A stretch of 64,000 nucleotides of DNA, from the NCBI GenBank assembly GCA_029953675.1, contig JAMWBK010000012.1:1-64000 (forward strand), written 5' to 3'. Both the position numbers and the translations under genes were made by a program. This stretch comes from Rhodosorus marinus (taxonomy: Eukaryota > Rhodophyta > Stylonematophyceae > Stylonematales > Stylonemataceae). Position 1 is the first letter of the stretch. Each line of letters opens with the position of its first letter. The notes beneath the pieces were generated by a model. That model saw nothing but the letters and a program-made list of their open reading frames with translations. It had not been told where the DNA came from and searched no databases. Of the stretch, positions 26,521 to 36,389 are shown in pieces.

Positions 26521-28515
26521 CTAATAACTAGGGAGGGAAGTATGCAACCCCAGGCGCCGATGGCGCGCCTCGGAAAGCATGTCGCTGGAATATCGCCAAA
26601 GGGAGACACTTAAACGCCTCAAGAGCGCCAAATATTCAGTAGGATGCTCAGCAAAACATTTCCGCAACCACTCTAAACCCGACTTGTCGACGTGACCAAA
26701 GCTTTCCACAATGAATGGCTGGAACCGGTGAGAGCGACCCTCAGCGCAAGGCAGACTGGCCATGCTCTCAGCATACCGTCGTTCCTTAACTCTTCGAAGG
26801 GCTGAAGCCGCGGCCCCCCGGCGGCGGGCGGCTGCGGTGAGGTGGGCGCTGGCCACGGGGCAGGTAATCGCAAGGTCCACATATGTTGAGCGTCTGGCAG
26901 CAGCGTCAGAGACGAGGAGATCGGCTATACAACGGGGCGGTGCAGAGTCCGAGATTGATCTGGGCAGTTCCGACTCAACCTCAACCGTATGCCCTATCCG
27001 AGTCAAAAATTCGCTGAGGATGTACTTGAGGCGAGTGTGACGCCTCGTACGGAGACCTCGCAACAGTCCGCAGGAACCCAGGAAGTGGTAGCCACAAGCG
27101 TCAATCCGGCTCTCACATCCCTGACAGAAAGACGGCCGATTAGAGTGCCACGGAGCCTGTGGCAAACCGAGATAGATCCGTGCGGCAGAACGGAACTGGA
27201 AAGCATCGAGACGATGACTCAATGACGACGGTAGAGTGGTTAACCACAAGTGCGAGAGGTGGCCTCCCATGCCGCGGAGACGAGCGGCAGTGGTAGGCGG
27301 CGTGAGAGGAGAATTGAGCATGACTGTGTGAGCGGCACTGTGTTGGCCCCAGGTGAGGCTATGTTGAATCACATCAGTGCGGGAGCTCCACAATCGGCTC
27401 AAACCCGGGTAGTCTGCAACAGGGGACCCGGGGCTAGCCTCTCCGTCATCGGCAAGAACTCGGTCGAGGGGAGAATCCTCAATCGCTTCAGCTCGTCCCC
27501 ATAACAGCTCCCTCCAGGAACGAAAGCGGGACCGATTTGCGTCCGGCACGGCGTTGCACCTCCTGAACGCGTGTTGAAGACCATCATAAATTGTCAAAAG
27601 CGGGGGCGGCAGGCTCACTGGATCCTCGTTGGTCAAAGCTCGAGCCAAGAGGCAGGCACTTCGCATCTGGAAGGTCACCAACGTTCGCAGCGCGGTAACC
27701 CAGGAGGCAACCGCCGCTGGCGAGCATACCAGCCCACGGTCTGCGACGCCGAATCCCCCTAATCGCAACGGTAGAGCGATCTGTGCATGAATAAAGTCCC
27801 TGTCGGGAGCAGCTTCAAGATCGAGGGGCTCATCCAAGAGCGTTCCCCAGTGTTGCAGGGTCATTTCGTCGGCTTTAGCCGCGATCCACGAGCCCCAAGC
27901 TGGAGGCAGGCTGCGCAACCAGTAGTTGAGTCTGGGACCGGCACAAAAGCGGGAAAGCAAGCAGGCCGATTGCAGCATGCTGTCGGGTAGGTGCTCAAGG
28001 GCGTCGGTGAGTTGCTTCTGCCGTGCCAAAACTCGCTCGCAGGATGCTTGGACAAAGTTTTCAGTCCCCAATCCGACGCCGTGGTGTTCGAACCCTTCAC
28101 GTTCGCTGATTAGTCGCAGAGTGGGTGGCAGAGAGTTCAGCGACACGTCCCTCGGGGGGAGAAAGCGACATTTTTCTGTTTCCACAGTCAAACTGACTCG
28201 ACGTGCAATCGCTTCGATCGCGGTCAGTCCCCTAGCCAGGGTGTCAGGGGTGCCCAGCAATGTTACGTCATCGTGGTACGCGCAGATTCGAAGATCCGAG
28301 ACCTCAGTCGACAGACGTAAAAGTACGAGCTGTAGGGCACAGGCATGAAGAAGAGGTCCGCAAGGGTCGCCTTGTTGGACGCCAGTATGTGCTTGAAAAA
28401 CTGTGCCCTCCGTTGTCAAGTAGGGGAGGCTCTCCCCTCCGTAAATACCCGATAGAAACGGCCACGCCTCCGGAAACACCCGTCGGAGCACCTCTAGCGC
28501 ATGCGTCCGCGACAC
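26521..28515 (-). CDS. family II RT (motif B onward), zinc knuckle and RLE (copy K)
   Basis: A 664-residue uninterrupted frame carries NSVSRTHALEVLRR, motif B TGVQQGDPCGPLLHACALQ, motif C CAYHDDVTLLG (HDD again), the thumb/linker, and zinc knuckle CQGCESRIDACGYHFLGSC (C-x2-C-x7-H-x4-C). The RLE core RCIADLLVSDAAARRSTYVDL and FIVESFGHVDKSG follow. It lacks RT motif A and everything upstream, because a micro-insertion and truncation cut the frame at 28530, so it has no real start codon. All residues lost in copy F are present here. Confidence 0.8.
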   Translation of the reverse strand: MSRTHALEVLRRVFPEAWPFLSGIYGGESLPYLTTEGTVFQAHTGVQQGDPCGPLLHACALQLVLLRLSTEVSDLRICAYHDDVTLLGTPDTLARGLTAIEAIARRVSLTVETEKCRFLPPRDVSLNSLPPTLRLISEREGFEHHGVGLGTENFVQASCERVLARQKQLTDALEHLPDSMLQSACLLSRFCAGPRLNYWLRSLPPAWGSWIAAKADEMTLQHWGTLLDEPLDLEAAPDRDFIHAQIALPLRLGGFGVADRGLVCSPAAVASWVTALRTLVTFQMRSACLLARALTNEDPVSLPPPLLTIYDGLQHAFRRCNAVPDANRSRFRSWRELLWGRAEAIEDSPLDRVLADDGEASPGSPVADYPGLSRLWSSRTDVIQHSLTWGQHSAAHTVMLNSPLTPPTTAARLRGMGGHLSHLWLTTLPSSLSHRLDAFQFRSAARIYLGLPQAPWHSNRPSFCQGCESRIDACGYHFLGSCGLLRGLRTRRHTRLKYILSEFLTRIGHTVEVESELPRSISDSAPPRCIADLLVSDAAARRSTYVDLAITCPVASAHLTAAARRRGAAASALRRVKERRYAESMASLPCAEGRSHRFQPFIVESFGHVDKSGLEWLRKCFAEHPTEYLALLRRLSVSLWRYSSDMLSEARHRRLGLHTSLPSY

Positions 28516-28530
28516 GCTGTTGAATGCGTT

Positions 28531-28564
28531 CAGCTATGCTAGTAAAGTCCAGTCCACTTCAATG
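28531..28564 (+). mobile_element. 34-bp family II micro-insertion with 12-bp target duplication
   Basis: CAGCTATGCTAGTAAAGTCC and 14 more bases correspond to the extreme 3' end and tail of family II in plus orientation. GTTGAATGCGTT flanks it on both sides (28519-28530 and 28565-28576). It interrupts RT motif A of copy K. Confidence 0.7.
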
Positions 28565-28599
28565 GTTGAATGCGTTCCGGAAATCAACTACCCAAAGAA

Positions 28600-29340
28600 C
28601 TAGCATCACGATCTAGAGCAGACCCTTGTGTGACATATCTCGCAATGTATATTTTTCGATTTTTCCGTTGCCGGCCTTCTTAACCATGAATAAAACAATT
28701 TCGGCTTTAATATCCTTTGGTTCAGTACCGCTTCCAGTCGAGTGAACGTGATAATTTCAGGACGATATTTTCCATAGAATGTAGCATTGTGCCCGTTCCG
28801 GGGTCTCCTTAGTCTAGCCTAATTTGCTTTACCGGTGCGTCTCTAGCCTGACAGCTGGTGATGGCTTGGAGCGAACGGTCTTGGTCATCGCTACCCCAGC
28901 AAGTAAATCCACCACAGTGCTTCATGCTACGTAGTAGAACCAAGGGTAGTAGTGAGAATACCACCAGAAGATAGCCCCAAGAAGATTCAGGCGGATAAAA
29001 CTGGTGGTTTGGAGGTTTTACGTTCAGAAGGCGCTTACACTGGACTACGTCAGGAGTGGTAAACCAAGTGCGACTGGGAATGATGACAGCAAGAGACACA
29101 CGCAGCGCAACTCTGCTTTGGGTAGTGAGAAGCGACTACAAATCTTCGTCAAAATAGCCGGGTCAGTTGAGTTATGCTTCAGGTCCGGGTAAGGCTGACT
29201 ACGTCAGAAGCGGGCAAACAAGTGAGACTGAGAATAATTACAAAAAAAAGAAGCTAGAATAATGACAGCATCAGACACATGACGCAGCGCAACTCTGCTT
29301 TAAGTGTTGACAAGCGTCTCCAACTCTTTGGAAAAAATAG
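28600..29340. other. non-coding region with partial duplications of the adjacent gene's 3' end
   Basis: From about 29035 two diverged copies of a roughly 170-bp segment occur: GACTACGTCAG at 29043 and 29199, CAGCGCAACTCTGCTTT at 29104 and 29287, and CAGTTGAGTTATGCTTCAGG at 29164. The last resembles the stop region of the neighbouring repeat-protein gene (CAGTCGAGTTGTGCTTCAGG at 29348). The part 28600-29030 shows nothing recognisable. Confidence 0.5.
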
Positions 29341-29345
29341 CTTCG

Positions 29346-31493
29346 TCAGTCGAGTTGTGCTTCAGGTCCAGGCGAGGTGCCATACGGGTTCTGGACTGGA
29401 CTAATAATTTGAGCACCAAGCTCTTGGTTAGACATTGTCTTCTGGAGTTCCCCACCGCGACCCTCAGCTACCCCGGGAGCGCCGTACCATATGGAGTTGG
29501 ACCAAACGTGTCCGTCGTCGATCGCATACGGAGGAGATTCTGCGTTGCACCCGTAATGTAAACTGTAGTCGGGCACTGCATGTTGAGTTTCCGATAACTG
29601 GAGGTTCTCCAGTACAGGATATAGTGGATCGTCCAGAGTTGGTGCTGTCCCTTGGCTTAAGGGATGGATCAATTGCTGAATCGTACGCTGGCTCATCGAC
29701 TGGTCCATTGGTCTGTTGTTGGTGCGCTGACTCATGGGTCGGGCCATCGTCCGGTTCATAACCTGGCTCATCGGCTTATTCATCGAAAGATTGTTTTGGT
29801 CTGTTCTCGGTTCGCTCATCGATTGGGTAACCGACGGGGTCATCGGCTCGAAGACAGGCTGAGTCATTGACGGGCTCATCTGCTCGGTCACCGGTTGCGT
29901 CCTCGGCTCTGTCATGGGCTGCGCCATAGGCTGGTTGATTAGGTCGCCCATAGACTCAAGCATCGACTGAATAGAACAAGAATTGCTCTGCTGGGAGATC
30001 GGCTCGGTCATCGGCTCGGAGGCGGTGATTGACCGGCTCATTGGCTCAGTCATCGGTTGCGTCCTCGGCTCTGTCATGTGCTGGGCCGTAGGCTGGTTCA
30101 CAAACTCACCCATCGACCTAGGCACCGACTGATTTGTAGAACCAGAACCGCTCTGCTGGGCTACCGGCTGGGACATCGGCTGGGACATCGGCTGGGACAT
30201 CGGCTGGGACATCGGCTGGGACATCGGCTGGGACATCGGCCGAATCATCGGCTGAATCATCGGCTGGGTCATCGGCTGGGTCATCGGCTGGGTCATCGGC
30301 TGGGTCATCCGCTCGGTCATCGGCTGGGTCATCGGCTGGGTCATCGGCTGGGTCATCGGCTGGGTCATCGGCTGGGTCATCGGCTGGGTCATCGGCTGGG
30401 TCATCGGCTGAGTCATCGGCTGGGTCATCGGCTGGGTCATCGGCTGGGTCATCGGCTGGGTCATCGGCTGGGTCATCGGCTGGGTCATCGGCTGGGTCAT
30501 CGGCTGGGTCATCGGCTGGGTCATGGGCTGGGTCATCGGCTGGGTCATCGGCTGGGTCATCGGCTGGGTCATCGGCTGGGTCATCGGCTGGGTCATCGGC
30601 TGGGTCATCGGCTGGGTCATCGGCTGGGTCATCGGCTGGGTCATCGGCTGGGTCATCGGCTGGGTCATCGGCTGGGTCATTCGCTCGGTCATCGGCTGGG
30701 TCATCCGCTGGGTCATCCGCTCGGTCATCGGCTGCATCTCCGTACTACTCGTAGTTTGGTTCAGTGCCTGGACCGTAGACTGGTTCAATGGCTGATCTAC
30801 TACCTGAGCCTTCATGCCGCTCTGTGTATCGCTGTGGGACGAGCTCTCAATCTGAGTTGGAGCCTGCTTGCTTACGGGCTTACTTGCTTCCGACCAAGTC
30901 AGCACGTCACCTCCCTCAGCGGTCACCGATTCCAATCTATTTGTCTGAAAAGTGTCCCCACTTTGCGAAGGAGCTCCGTTCAGTTCGTCATCATCCCCAG
31001 AGTTGGCTGCGTGGCCACTGGTGCTCGATTCAATCTTGGACGTGCTAGTTCTACTACTCGCAGAATTCGATGTCGATGTCGATGATTTCGTCCGCCGAGC
31101 TTTGGTATTCTGGCCAGTGGACGAACTCGAAATAGTTGAAGAGTAGGATTCTGAATCTCGCAATGTATTAAGAGTTTGCTCGATTCGCAATATGTAGTCT
31201 TCGTACTCCTTGATAGCCTGCTTCTTTCTCTTACTGACGAGGTTTCCCGCCAATGACGTAAGCGCAGAGGCACCTTTTTTAGCTCCTCCGCTACCGCCCC
31301 GAGAGGATTCTCGTCCCTTTGTCCATTTGTCGTTCTCATCGTAGAGGGTCAACATTTTTTCCGCCGCAATTCTCTTTTCACGCTGCAATCTTGCAATCAA
31401 TACCTTTCGCTCGTCTTGAGTTTTAAGTTTTCCAGTGATGGTGGGGGTTGCATGCAATCCCCTCTGAAAGCCTTCCACGGTTATTTCCATCAC
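29346..31493 (-). CDS. low-complexity protein with about 47 copies of a MTQP-type tetrapeptide
   Basis: The 715-residue frame begins with ATG at 31493. The N-terminal 120 residues are non-repetitive and charged, with two potential coiled-coil stretches (KVLIARLQREKRIAAEKM; KKQAIKEYEDYILRIEQ). A Ser/Thr-rich linker follows, then about 190 residues of the tetrapeptide MTQP with a few MTER, MSQP and MIQP variants, and a diverged repeat region rich in TEP and SQ. No signal peptide, membrane segment or known domain is seen. Because the repeat is 12 bp, other frames are open too. The minus strand is preferred for its unique N-terminus and because the 3' end is duplicated downstream. Function unknown; disordered scaffold or wall-type protein is only a guess. 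Confidence 0.55.
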   Translation of the reverse strand: MMEITVEGFQRGLHATPTITGKLKTQDERKVLIARLQREKRIAAEKMLTLYDENDKWTKGRESSRGGSGGAKKGASALTSLAGNLVSKRKKQAIKEYEDYILRIEQTLNTLRDSESYSSTISSSSTGQNTKARRTKSSTSTSNSASSRTSTSKIESSTSGHAANSGDDDELNGAPSQSGDTFQTNRLESVTAEGGDVLTWSEASKPVSKQAPTQIESSSHSDTQSGMKAQVVDQPLNQSTVQALNQTTSSTEMQPMTERMTQRMTQPMTERMTQPMTQPMTQPMTQPMTQPMTQPMTQPMTQPMTQPMTQPMTQPMTQPMTQPMTQPMTQPMTQPMTQPMTQPMTQPMTQPMTQPMTQPMTQPMTQPMTQPMTQPMTQPMTQPMTQPMTQPMTERMTQPMTQPMTQPMTQPMIQPMIRPMSQPMSQPMSQPMSQPMSQPMSQPVAQQSGSGSTNQSVPRSMGEFVNQPTAQHMTEPRTQPMTEPMSRSITASEPMTEPISQQSNSCSIQSMLESMGDLINQPMAQPMTEPRTQPVTEQMSPSMTQPVFEPMTPSVTQSMSEPRTDQNNLSMNKPMSQVMNRTMARPMSQRTNNRPMDQSMSQRTIQQLIHPLSQGTAPTLDDPLYPVLENLQLSETQHAVPDYSLHYGCNAESPPYAIDDGHVWSNSIWYGAPGVAEGRGGELQKTMSNQELGAQIISPVQNPYGTSPGPEAQLD
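30165..30735. repeat. 12-bp minisatellite
   Basis: About 47 tandem copies of GCTGGGTCATCG, with an early block of GCTGGGACATCG. Substitutions are few and all copies are in register with codons, so length changes leave the reading frame intact. Confidence 0.9.
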
Positions 31494-32501
31494 TTAAAAA
31501 AATCCCCAGGTGATCCTCACCTCGCAAATCCCGCTTCCAAGTTTCCACAAGAGTATACCACGGCCGGCCGGCCCACAAAACCCTAACAAGTCAACAGTTC
31601 CTTAAACCAACACATTCACAGTTCCCTATAGTCGCGCAGCTCGAAGGATGCTCCCAGACCAAGAGACGGCTACTACAAGAATTTGTGGGGACTTTATGGA
31701 CTGTCTCGCTATTGGAATCACTTTACTAGCAATGGAACAATCTTTAGAATATTGTAGTCACAAGCCTTTTGAGAATGCGGTCGCTGGTGGGTCCCAGGGC
31801 TACTTCCACAAGACCTTTTCAACTAGTTGCCACCGTGGTTCGGTTTGAGACTGTGAGGTTTACAATACAAATGCTCTTGGCCGGCATATAGCCTGAAGCG
31901 CTAGCCAAATGTGGAGGGGACCCAGGAGGTCAGTCAAGAAACTCGATACAGTCACGACAGTCCTCCCCGAACAACCCGACGGGGATCCGCTTAAAAAAGA
32001 AGCATACTGTTTACAGAAAACCAGCGAGCGATTCGAAGCCCCAAGGAGAGAATTCAACACCAAAACAGGTTGTACTACACCGATCCCAACCCGCTCCCAA
32101 CTTACCCCCAGCTGCGCACAGCTGAGCAACCCACCAAATATTCTTATTTCCTCCCAACCTCTGACACAAAGACATTCCCTCAGATTCGATCGAATATCAA
32201 GATTCTCCCCGCTTAGTAAATCAAAGCCCACTAAATCAAAAAACACCAGGCTCGTACCAAACTAATATTGACGTGCTATCTATCAATGGGGACCAAAAGA
32301 AAACAAAACCATGGAATATTCTTCTCCTAAGCGCACTTCGCCATGGGCTCTGTAAACAAGCTCCAGACTCATATACAGCAAAGTCGAAGTCCTATCACTG
32401 CCGACCAAAAAACGAATCCGGAGGGAATATTCTTAGCTAATTGTTTTGTTGTTTTTTTCCGGCGAAGGCATTTGTTAGTTGTGTAATCGAACACGATCAA
32501 A
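31494..32501. other. non-coding spacer with a family II 3'-end trace
   Basis: The 5' flank of the repeat-protein gene lies here. The only recognisable element is a short family II remnant near 31887-31905 (TATAGCCTGAAGCGCTAG). No gene is supported. Confidence 0.4.
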
Positions 32502-32784
32502 TTTGTTTTGTGTCGTTAAAGCAGATTTCGAATTCAACTAGCAGTATTTACCGGTTATTAAAGATATTACCGATACCCTCATCAAAAAGCTTCGCAAGCG
32601 TTCATCATATGTTTTTCCCAACCGGATTAGTGCAGATGCTATTGAAACGAATCAATGTAAAGTCCATTGAAACGAATCTGCTTAATTGGAGATGGAAAGA
32701 ACTACCCCCTCTTTTGAGCGGAGAAAAAAAAGATAGATCATAAGCAAGGCGAAGATCTCCTGTGCCTCCTACATTTTAATGGTT

Positions 32785-32910
32785 TTTTATTAGCATAGCC
32801 TAGTGCGCTACACAAGGCGTGAAAACGAACTAAGGTGAAGCGCGTGCAAACCCAGACGCCTATGCGACGCCACGGTAAGCATGCTGCAAGAGTATCGCCA
32901 CAGAGAGATT
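32785..32910 (-). mobile_element. family II 3'-end fragment
   Basis: TTATTAGCATAGCC, a diverged CGCTACACAAGGCGTG and AAACCCAGACGCC are recognisable. It is older than the copies at 47-53 kb judging by its divergence, and lies inside the inverted-repeat segment. Confidence 0.65.
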
Positions 32911-33012
32911 CCATGTGTAAAACAAACAACGTGGAGAGATGATGGTCAAGGTCGCTTCCTGGAACAACTCCCGAAAGTTAAATATTGAATGAATATTAGA
33001 AGGGTTGTGCTT

Positions 33013-33187
33013 ATCGGTCTATAGTTGGTTTGGATGATCGGTATATAGTTGGTTTGGATGATCGGTATATCGTTGGTTTGGATGATCGGCATATAGTTGG
33101 TTTGGTTGATTGGTATATAGTTCGTTTGGGTGATCGGTGTATAGTTGGTTTGGATGATCGGTATATAGTTGGTTTGGATGATCGGTA
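33013..33187. repeat. 24-bp minisatellite, seven copies
   Basis: The unit GATCGGTATATAGTTGGTTTGGAT is repeated seven times with single-base variants. A stretch of CGGTAATA-type microsatellite (33240-33320) follows. Confidence 0.85.
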
Positions 33188-33430
33188 TGAACGGTAATTT
33201 GTGAACGCGACGTTAATTTCGGGCTTTCTCGTAAACTTATTGACGGTAATAACGGTAACCACTGTCATAACGGTAATACGGTAATATCGGTAGTACCGGT
33301 AATATCGGTAATATCTTTAATAACCGGTAAATACTGCTATTGAGTTCAAAATCTGCTTTAACGACGACAAAAGGCTGGGAGTGCGAGCCGAGCAACAAGA
33401 ATTGCCGCAATTACGGACCCCCTCCTGATC

Positions 33431-33682
33431 CTAGCAAAAATCAACTTTTTGCGGCACTTTGGTGAAGTATTCACTGGGATGTTCTACAGACGACCTTCTG
33501 TGAGAAGCCAACTTGAATCTCAAGAGGGTACCACCGTCGTAGGTGACGCGCAAGTTCATCACGAATGCGATTATGTCACCGAGTCCAATTCCCGGAGGAG
33601 TCAGAGCATTGCAATAAGCGTTGAATCCCCACCATCTGCAGCGTGACAAGAAGTATGCAACCAAGTTTTCCTGCGGAGTCAA
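33431..33682 (-). pseudogene. possible tyrosine-recombinase N-terminal fragment
   Basis: The open frame of 83 residues includes RCRWWGFNAYC, GLGDIIAFVMNLR and YDGGTLLRFKLASHRR. The spacing of W, F, C, a DII-F-NL helix and a TL-FK-A helix resembles the core-binding domain of tyrosine recombinases encoded by DIRS-like or Crypton-like elements. No catalytic R-H-R-Y residues are present. This is a weak, by-eye call; an unrelated gene fragment is possible. Confidence 0.2.
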
Positions 33683-33749
33683 ATTCTGTCGTATTTACTT
33701 CAATTCCGAAACTTCAAAACAAGGTTTTCAATCCACAGACTATCGTAAG

Positions 33750-33820
33750 CGCAACCACGTCATAGTATCCTTTATTGGAAAGCTGCCTAATGCAGAACAG
33801 TACTCCCGGGCCAATGTCGC
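33750..33820 (-). mobile_element. diverged family I 3' UTR fragment
   Basis: CCTTTATTGGAAAGCTGCCTAATGCAG corresponds to the conserved family I end (TTTATTGGGCAGTCGCCTAATGCG at 466-490). No telomere-like repeat is visible at its boundaries. Confidence 0.5.
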
Positions 33821-33954
33821 AGAGACCCAAGCAACATCCAAAGTCATCTTTCTCTCCTGCGTTGGGGCCAACGCGCCGACTCGAGCTCCCAACGGATCCT
33901 CTCCAAACAGATTGCGTCAGCTAATCTGGTACAACCCAAAAAAGGAAAAATGCT

Positions 33955-35208
33955 CTAGCCTATTCGGTATAAGTTAGACCATGTGCCCACGTAGTAATCG
34001 TCCCCTTCTCCACCAACCAAAATATCGTTTCCCCCACTGGATCCCCGAGGACCCACGAAAATGTCGTTTCCTCGTCCGCCATATATCCTGTCCTGCTGAC
34101 GATCAAAACCTCCGGTACTGAAATAATCGTCTCCATTCTGCCCGTACATGATGTCCCCCTTATGGTGGCTTCCCTCCGACCAGAAGCGATCGTCGCCGTC
34201 ACCTCCCAGACCTTTCCCGGCCATAACAAGAGCATCATCACCATCATCTCCATAGAAAGTATTGTAATCAACGGACCGGTCCAACAAAAAGTCGTCCCCG
34301 TCGCCGCCAACGTGCTTGTCCGCACCAAGTCCACCTAGTATTATATCACCGTCTTTACCTCCATACATTTTATCATTACCGTGTTGGCCCTGTATGTAGT
34401 CTCTACCACTACCTCCTCTGATAGTATCATTGCCGTCCCCACCAAAGATTACGTCATCACCCCCCAGTCCGTCTATCTTGTCGTTTCCTCCCATACCGTA
34501 GATGTAGTCCTTCCAGGGAGTTCCGCGGATCACGTCATCCCCCTCCGTTCCATAAATCACATTCCTACAGATCGTGTTCAAAGAGCATATTCGATCTCCC
34601 CCGCTACGCTTCTTGCACTTTTCTGAGGTAACAGCACGCGCAAGACGTACAACCTCGCTATCGACATCTATCATATCGACCTCTGCCACAAAGCATGGAA
34701 AGCAACAATCACCATGTTGAGTTTTCGGGATGTCTTTCATCTTCAGAGTAAACTTCAACCTGTCTGAGTAGTCAAGCACATTCTCAAACGAGAATTCGTC
34801 GCTGTGGAAGAACTTCCCGGTTCCAAACGGTATCCGCTCACAGTCGGAATGGAAACCGAAACGGTATCCCTTGATCAGGTGGGTGATCTTCGAATAATCC
34901 GCAGGCCTCCTAAGGAATTTACCGTTCACGTCATACCGAGCGTCGAGCTTTACCACGATATCCTTTCCTGAGACCTTTATAGTCACCCTGACAACTCTCT
35001 TGGTGAATCCCTTGAAAGAAAGCACATAGTTCGCATCCGGAAGTCTTTTGACAATATTGTCCTCGTTTACCACCGACTTGCATGTTGCAGGTCTTGCAGC
35101 CAACAGCTCACCCAACTCAGTCCGCTTGTCCGTGGGCACCCCAAGGCCCCTGTGGAAAGCCACAAACACTACCAGGCAGACTAGCAAACACTCAACCTTA
35201 CCAGACAT
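33955..35208 (-). CDS. secreted RTX-repeat (hemolysin-type calcium-binding) protein 1
   Basis: The 417-residue protein starts with a signal peptide (MSGKVECLLVCLVVFVAFHR, likely cleaved after GLG). A roughly 190-residue N-terminal domain follows (SFKGFTKRVVRV, HSDCERIPFG, CCFPCFVAEVDMID, RSGGDRICS), shared only with the gene at 37000-38352. From about residue 215 to the end it has nine-residue Ca2+-binding repeats (GGxGxDxxx), for example GTEGDDVIRG, GGDGNDTIRG and GGDGDDF. RTX repeats fold into a beta-roll upon calcium binding and are common in bacterial secreted proteins; here no secretion-signal or toxin domain is seen. A role in the extracellular matrix is inferred from the signal peptide. 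Bacterial ancestry of the repeat domain is possible. Confidence 0.8.
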   Translation of the reverse strand: MSGKVECLLVCLVVFVAFHRGLGVPTDKRTELGELLAARPATCKSVVNEDNIVKRLPDANYVLSFKGFTKRVVRVTIKVSGKDIVVKLDARYDVNGKFLRRPADYSKITHLIKGYRFGFHSDCERIPFGTGKFFHSDEFSFENVLDYSDRLKFTLKMKDIPKTQHGDCCFPCFVAEVDMIDVDSEVVRLARAVTSEKCKKRSGGDRICSLNTICRNVIYGTEGDDVIRGTPWKDYIYGMGGNDKIDGLGGDDVIFGGDGNDTIRGGSGRDYIQGQHGNDKMYGGKDGDIILGGLGADKHVGGDGDDFLLDRSVDYNTFYGDDGDDALVMAGKGLGGDGDDRFWSEGSHHKGDIMYGQNGDDYFSTGGFDRQQDRIYGGRGNDIFVGPRGSSGGNDILVGGEGDDYYVGTWSNLYRIG

Positions 35209-35749
35209 CTTGCAATCAAGCGCAAATCAGGAAAACATAAGAAAACGAAGCATACAACAACAAGCCCCTTTCAGCTCATCGCCCGCCCTACTCCACAACA
35301 CAACCTTCCCATATAAGCTCCAGTGCCTCCCGCCTTTTTAAGTACCCTTCACGCCTATCGTAGCGCTTCACGCTATGCTCGTGAAGCCAGTACATTCCAA
35401 AAAATAATCACCGCGATCACCACAAGTATCTTCAGCAACCCGAGTCCCTCATCAACTTCCACAGACGAGGGTAAAAACTCCTCCGACCGTACTCCGACTG
35501 TACTCCTGCAAAACTGGTTTTTACCAAATAGAACCACCAACTGTACTCCGAACGGAGACCAAAAAAAAACAAAAAAAAAACAACCCAAGTAATACATCGC
35601 AACCCGCAAACGTCCCTAGGTAGCTAATCCAAACACGGTTGAAGTGAATGTTTTACATGCAGTACAGCTTGTTTGTAAAAACCATCATCCATAGAGAGTA
35701 TTCTTCTACCCCGCTCTTATACCATTCGTTCGCTCTGAGGTCTCCTTAG

Positions 35750-35876
35750 TCTATCCCGCTCCTGCTTTCCTTGCCGTCTGACTAGGCTATATTCGCTAGT
35801 TTCGCCGCACTTTGCCTTTTTTTCCCGTCCGAGTTTTTTCTTTCAGCCTCCGATTAAACCATTCGTTCGATTCGGT
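35750..35876 (+). mobile_element. family III 3'-end fragment
   Basis: TTTTTCCCGTCCGAGTTTTTTC followed by TTTCAGCCTCCGATTAAACC and ATTCGTTCG, the most intact copy of the family III tail in plus orientation. No coding sequence remains. Confidence 0.6.
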
Positions 35877-36389
35877 ATTTTGAATATAAACAGAAGCAGT
35901 GAAAACTATCAATCTCATCAGCCACCATAGTCTCCCCCGTAAATGGGTCAACCTATAGTTCGAACGAATCCTGACTATTCGAGTGGTTATTGGCCACAAT
36001 CTCGCACCAGTTAGGATTATCCAATCAAGATTCGAGATTGCGAGTGTCGTCAATGGAGTTCACGCGATAGCGGGTGTACTCCACTGACCACACTGGCGGG
36101 GGGGGGGGGGGGGAATCTCATAGGGTGAATGAATGGGTTAAATGGACGACTGGAAAGCCGGCAATTGGAAAAGAAGGACTAGGTGTAGCGAATCCGCCGT
36201 CCTAATTTACAGGTTGCGTTCGGTGAACTTCAGCAGGAGACGTTTTAGTACGGCTATGTAAATGCGGGCGCGGTGTTTCCTGGTATTTCTAGTAAGATCA
36301 CCAACTAGCCTGCGGGCGATCCATTCCAATGTATCGCGATGACTTCCTTTGGCTTTGTGAGCGGTTGAAACCTTCTCGTCGGGAAGTAT

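Larger units (their letters stand above)
26472..28595 (-). mobile_element. 5'-truncated family II retrotransposon (copy K)
   Basis: This copy runs from RT motif A (LWVVDFRNAF, near 28560-28595) to the 3' end. It carries a 34-bp micro-insertion with a 12-bp target duplication at 28519-28576. It is otherwise the best-preserved family II C-terminal half in the window. Confidence 0.8.
32502..33372. repeat. inverted-repeat-bounded segment, arms about 72 bp
   Basis: The left arm (32502-32575) and right arm (33303-33372) are reverse complements with a few mismatches. Both contain GTCGTTAAAGCAGATTT, AGCAGTATTTACCGG and TTATTAAAGATATTACCGAT in the left-arm sense. The 730 bp between them hold a family II fragment and a 24-bp minisatellite but no transposase. 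It could be a small non-autonomous DNA transposon, or a fold-back made by rearrangement. Target duplications were not found by eye. Confidence 0.65.

Noticed and set aside
27926-28348. Plus-strand frames over copies K and H (also 48743-49165)
   Set aside because: Antisense shadows that recur only because the retroelement copies are nearly identical.
30057-31085. Long plus-strand open frame of 342 codons rich in GHRL
   Set aside because: It is the complement of the 12-bp minisatellite, which keeps all six frames open; it lacks the unique N-terminus of the minus-strand frame.
31909-32265. 118-codon plus-strand frame after the repeat-protein gene
   Set aside because: No recognisable domain, composition like non-coding DNA, and a retroelement trace at its start.
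33955-35208. RTX protein as a pore-forming toxin
   Set aside because: Only the calcium-binding repeats are shared with such proteins; there is a eukaryotic-type signal peptide and no pore-forming region or acylation site that I can see.
36097-36115. Run of 19 G as a regulatory G-quadruplex
   Set aside because: A pure homopolymer with no context; more likely a slippage or assembly feature.
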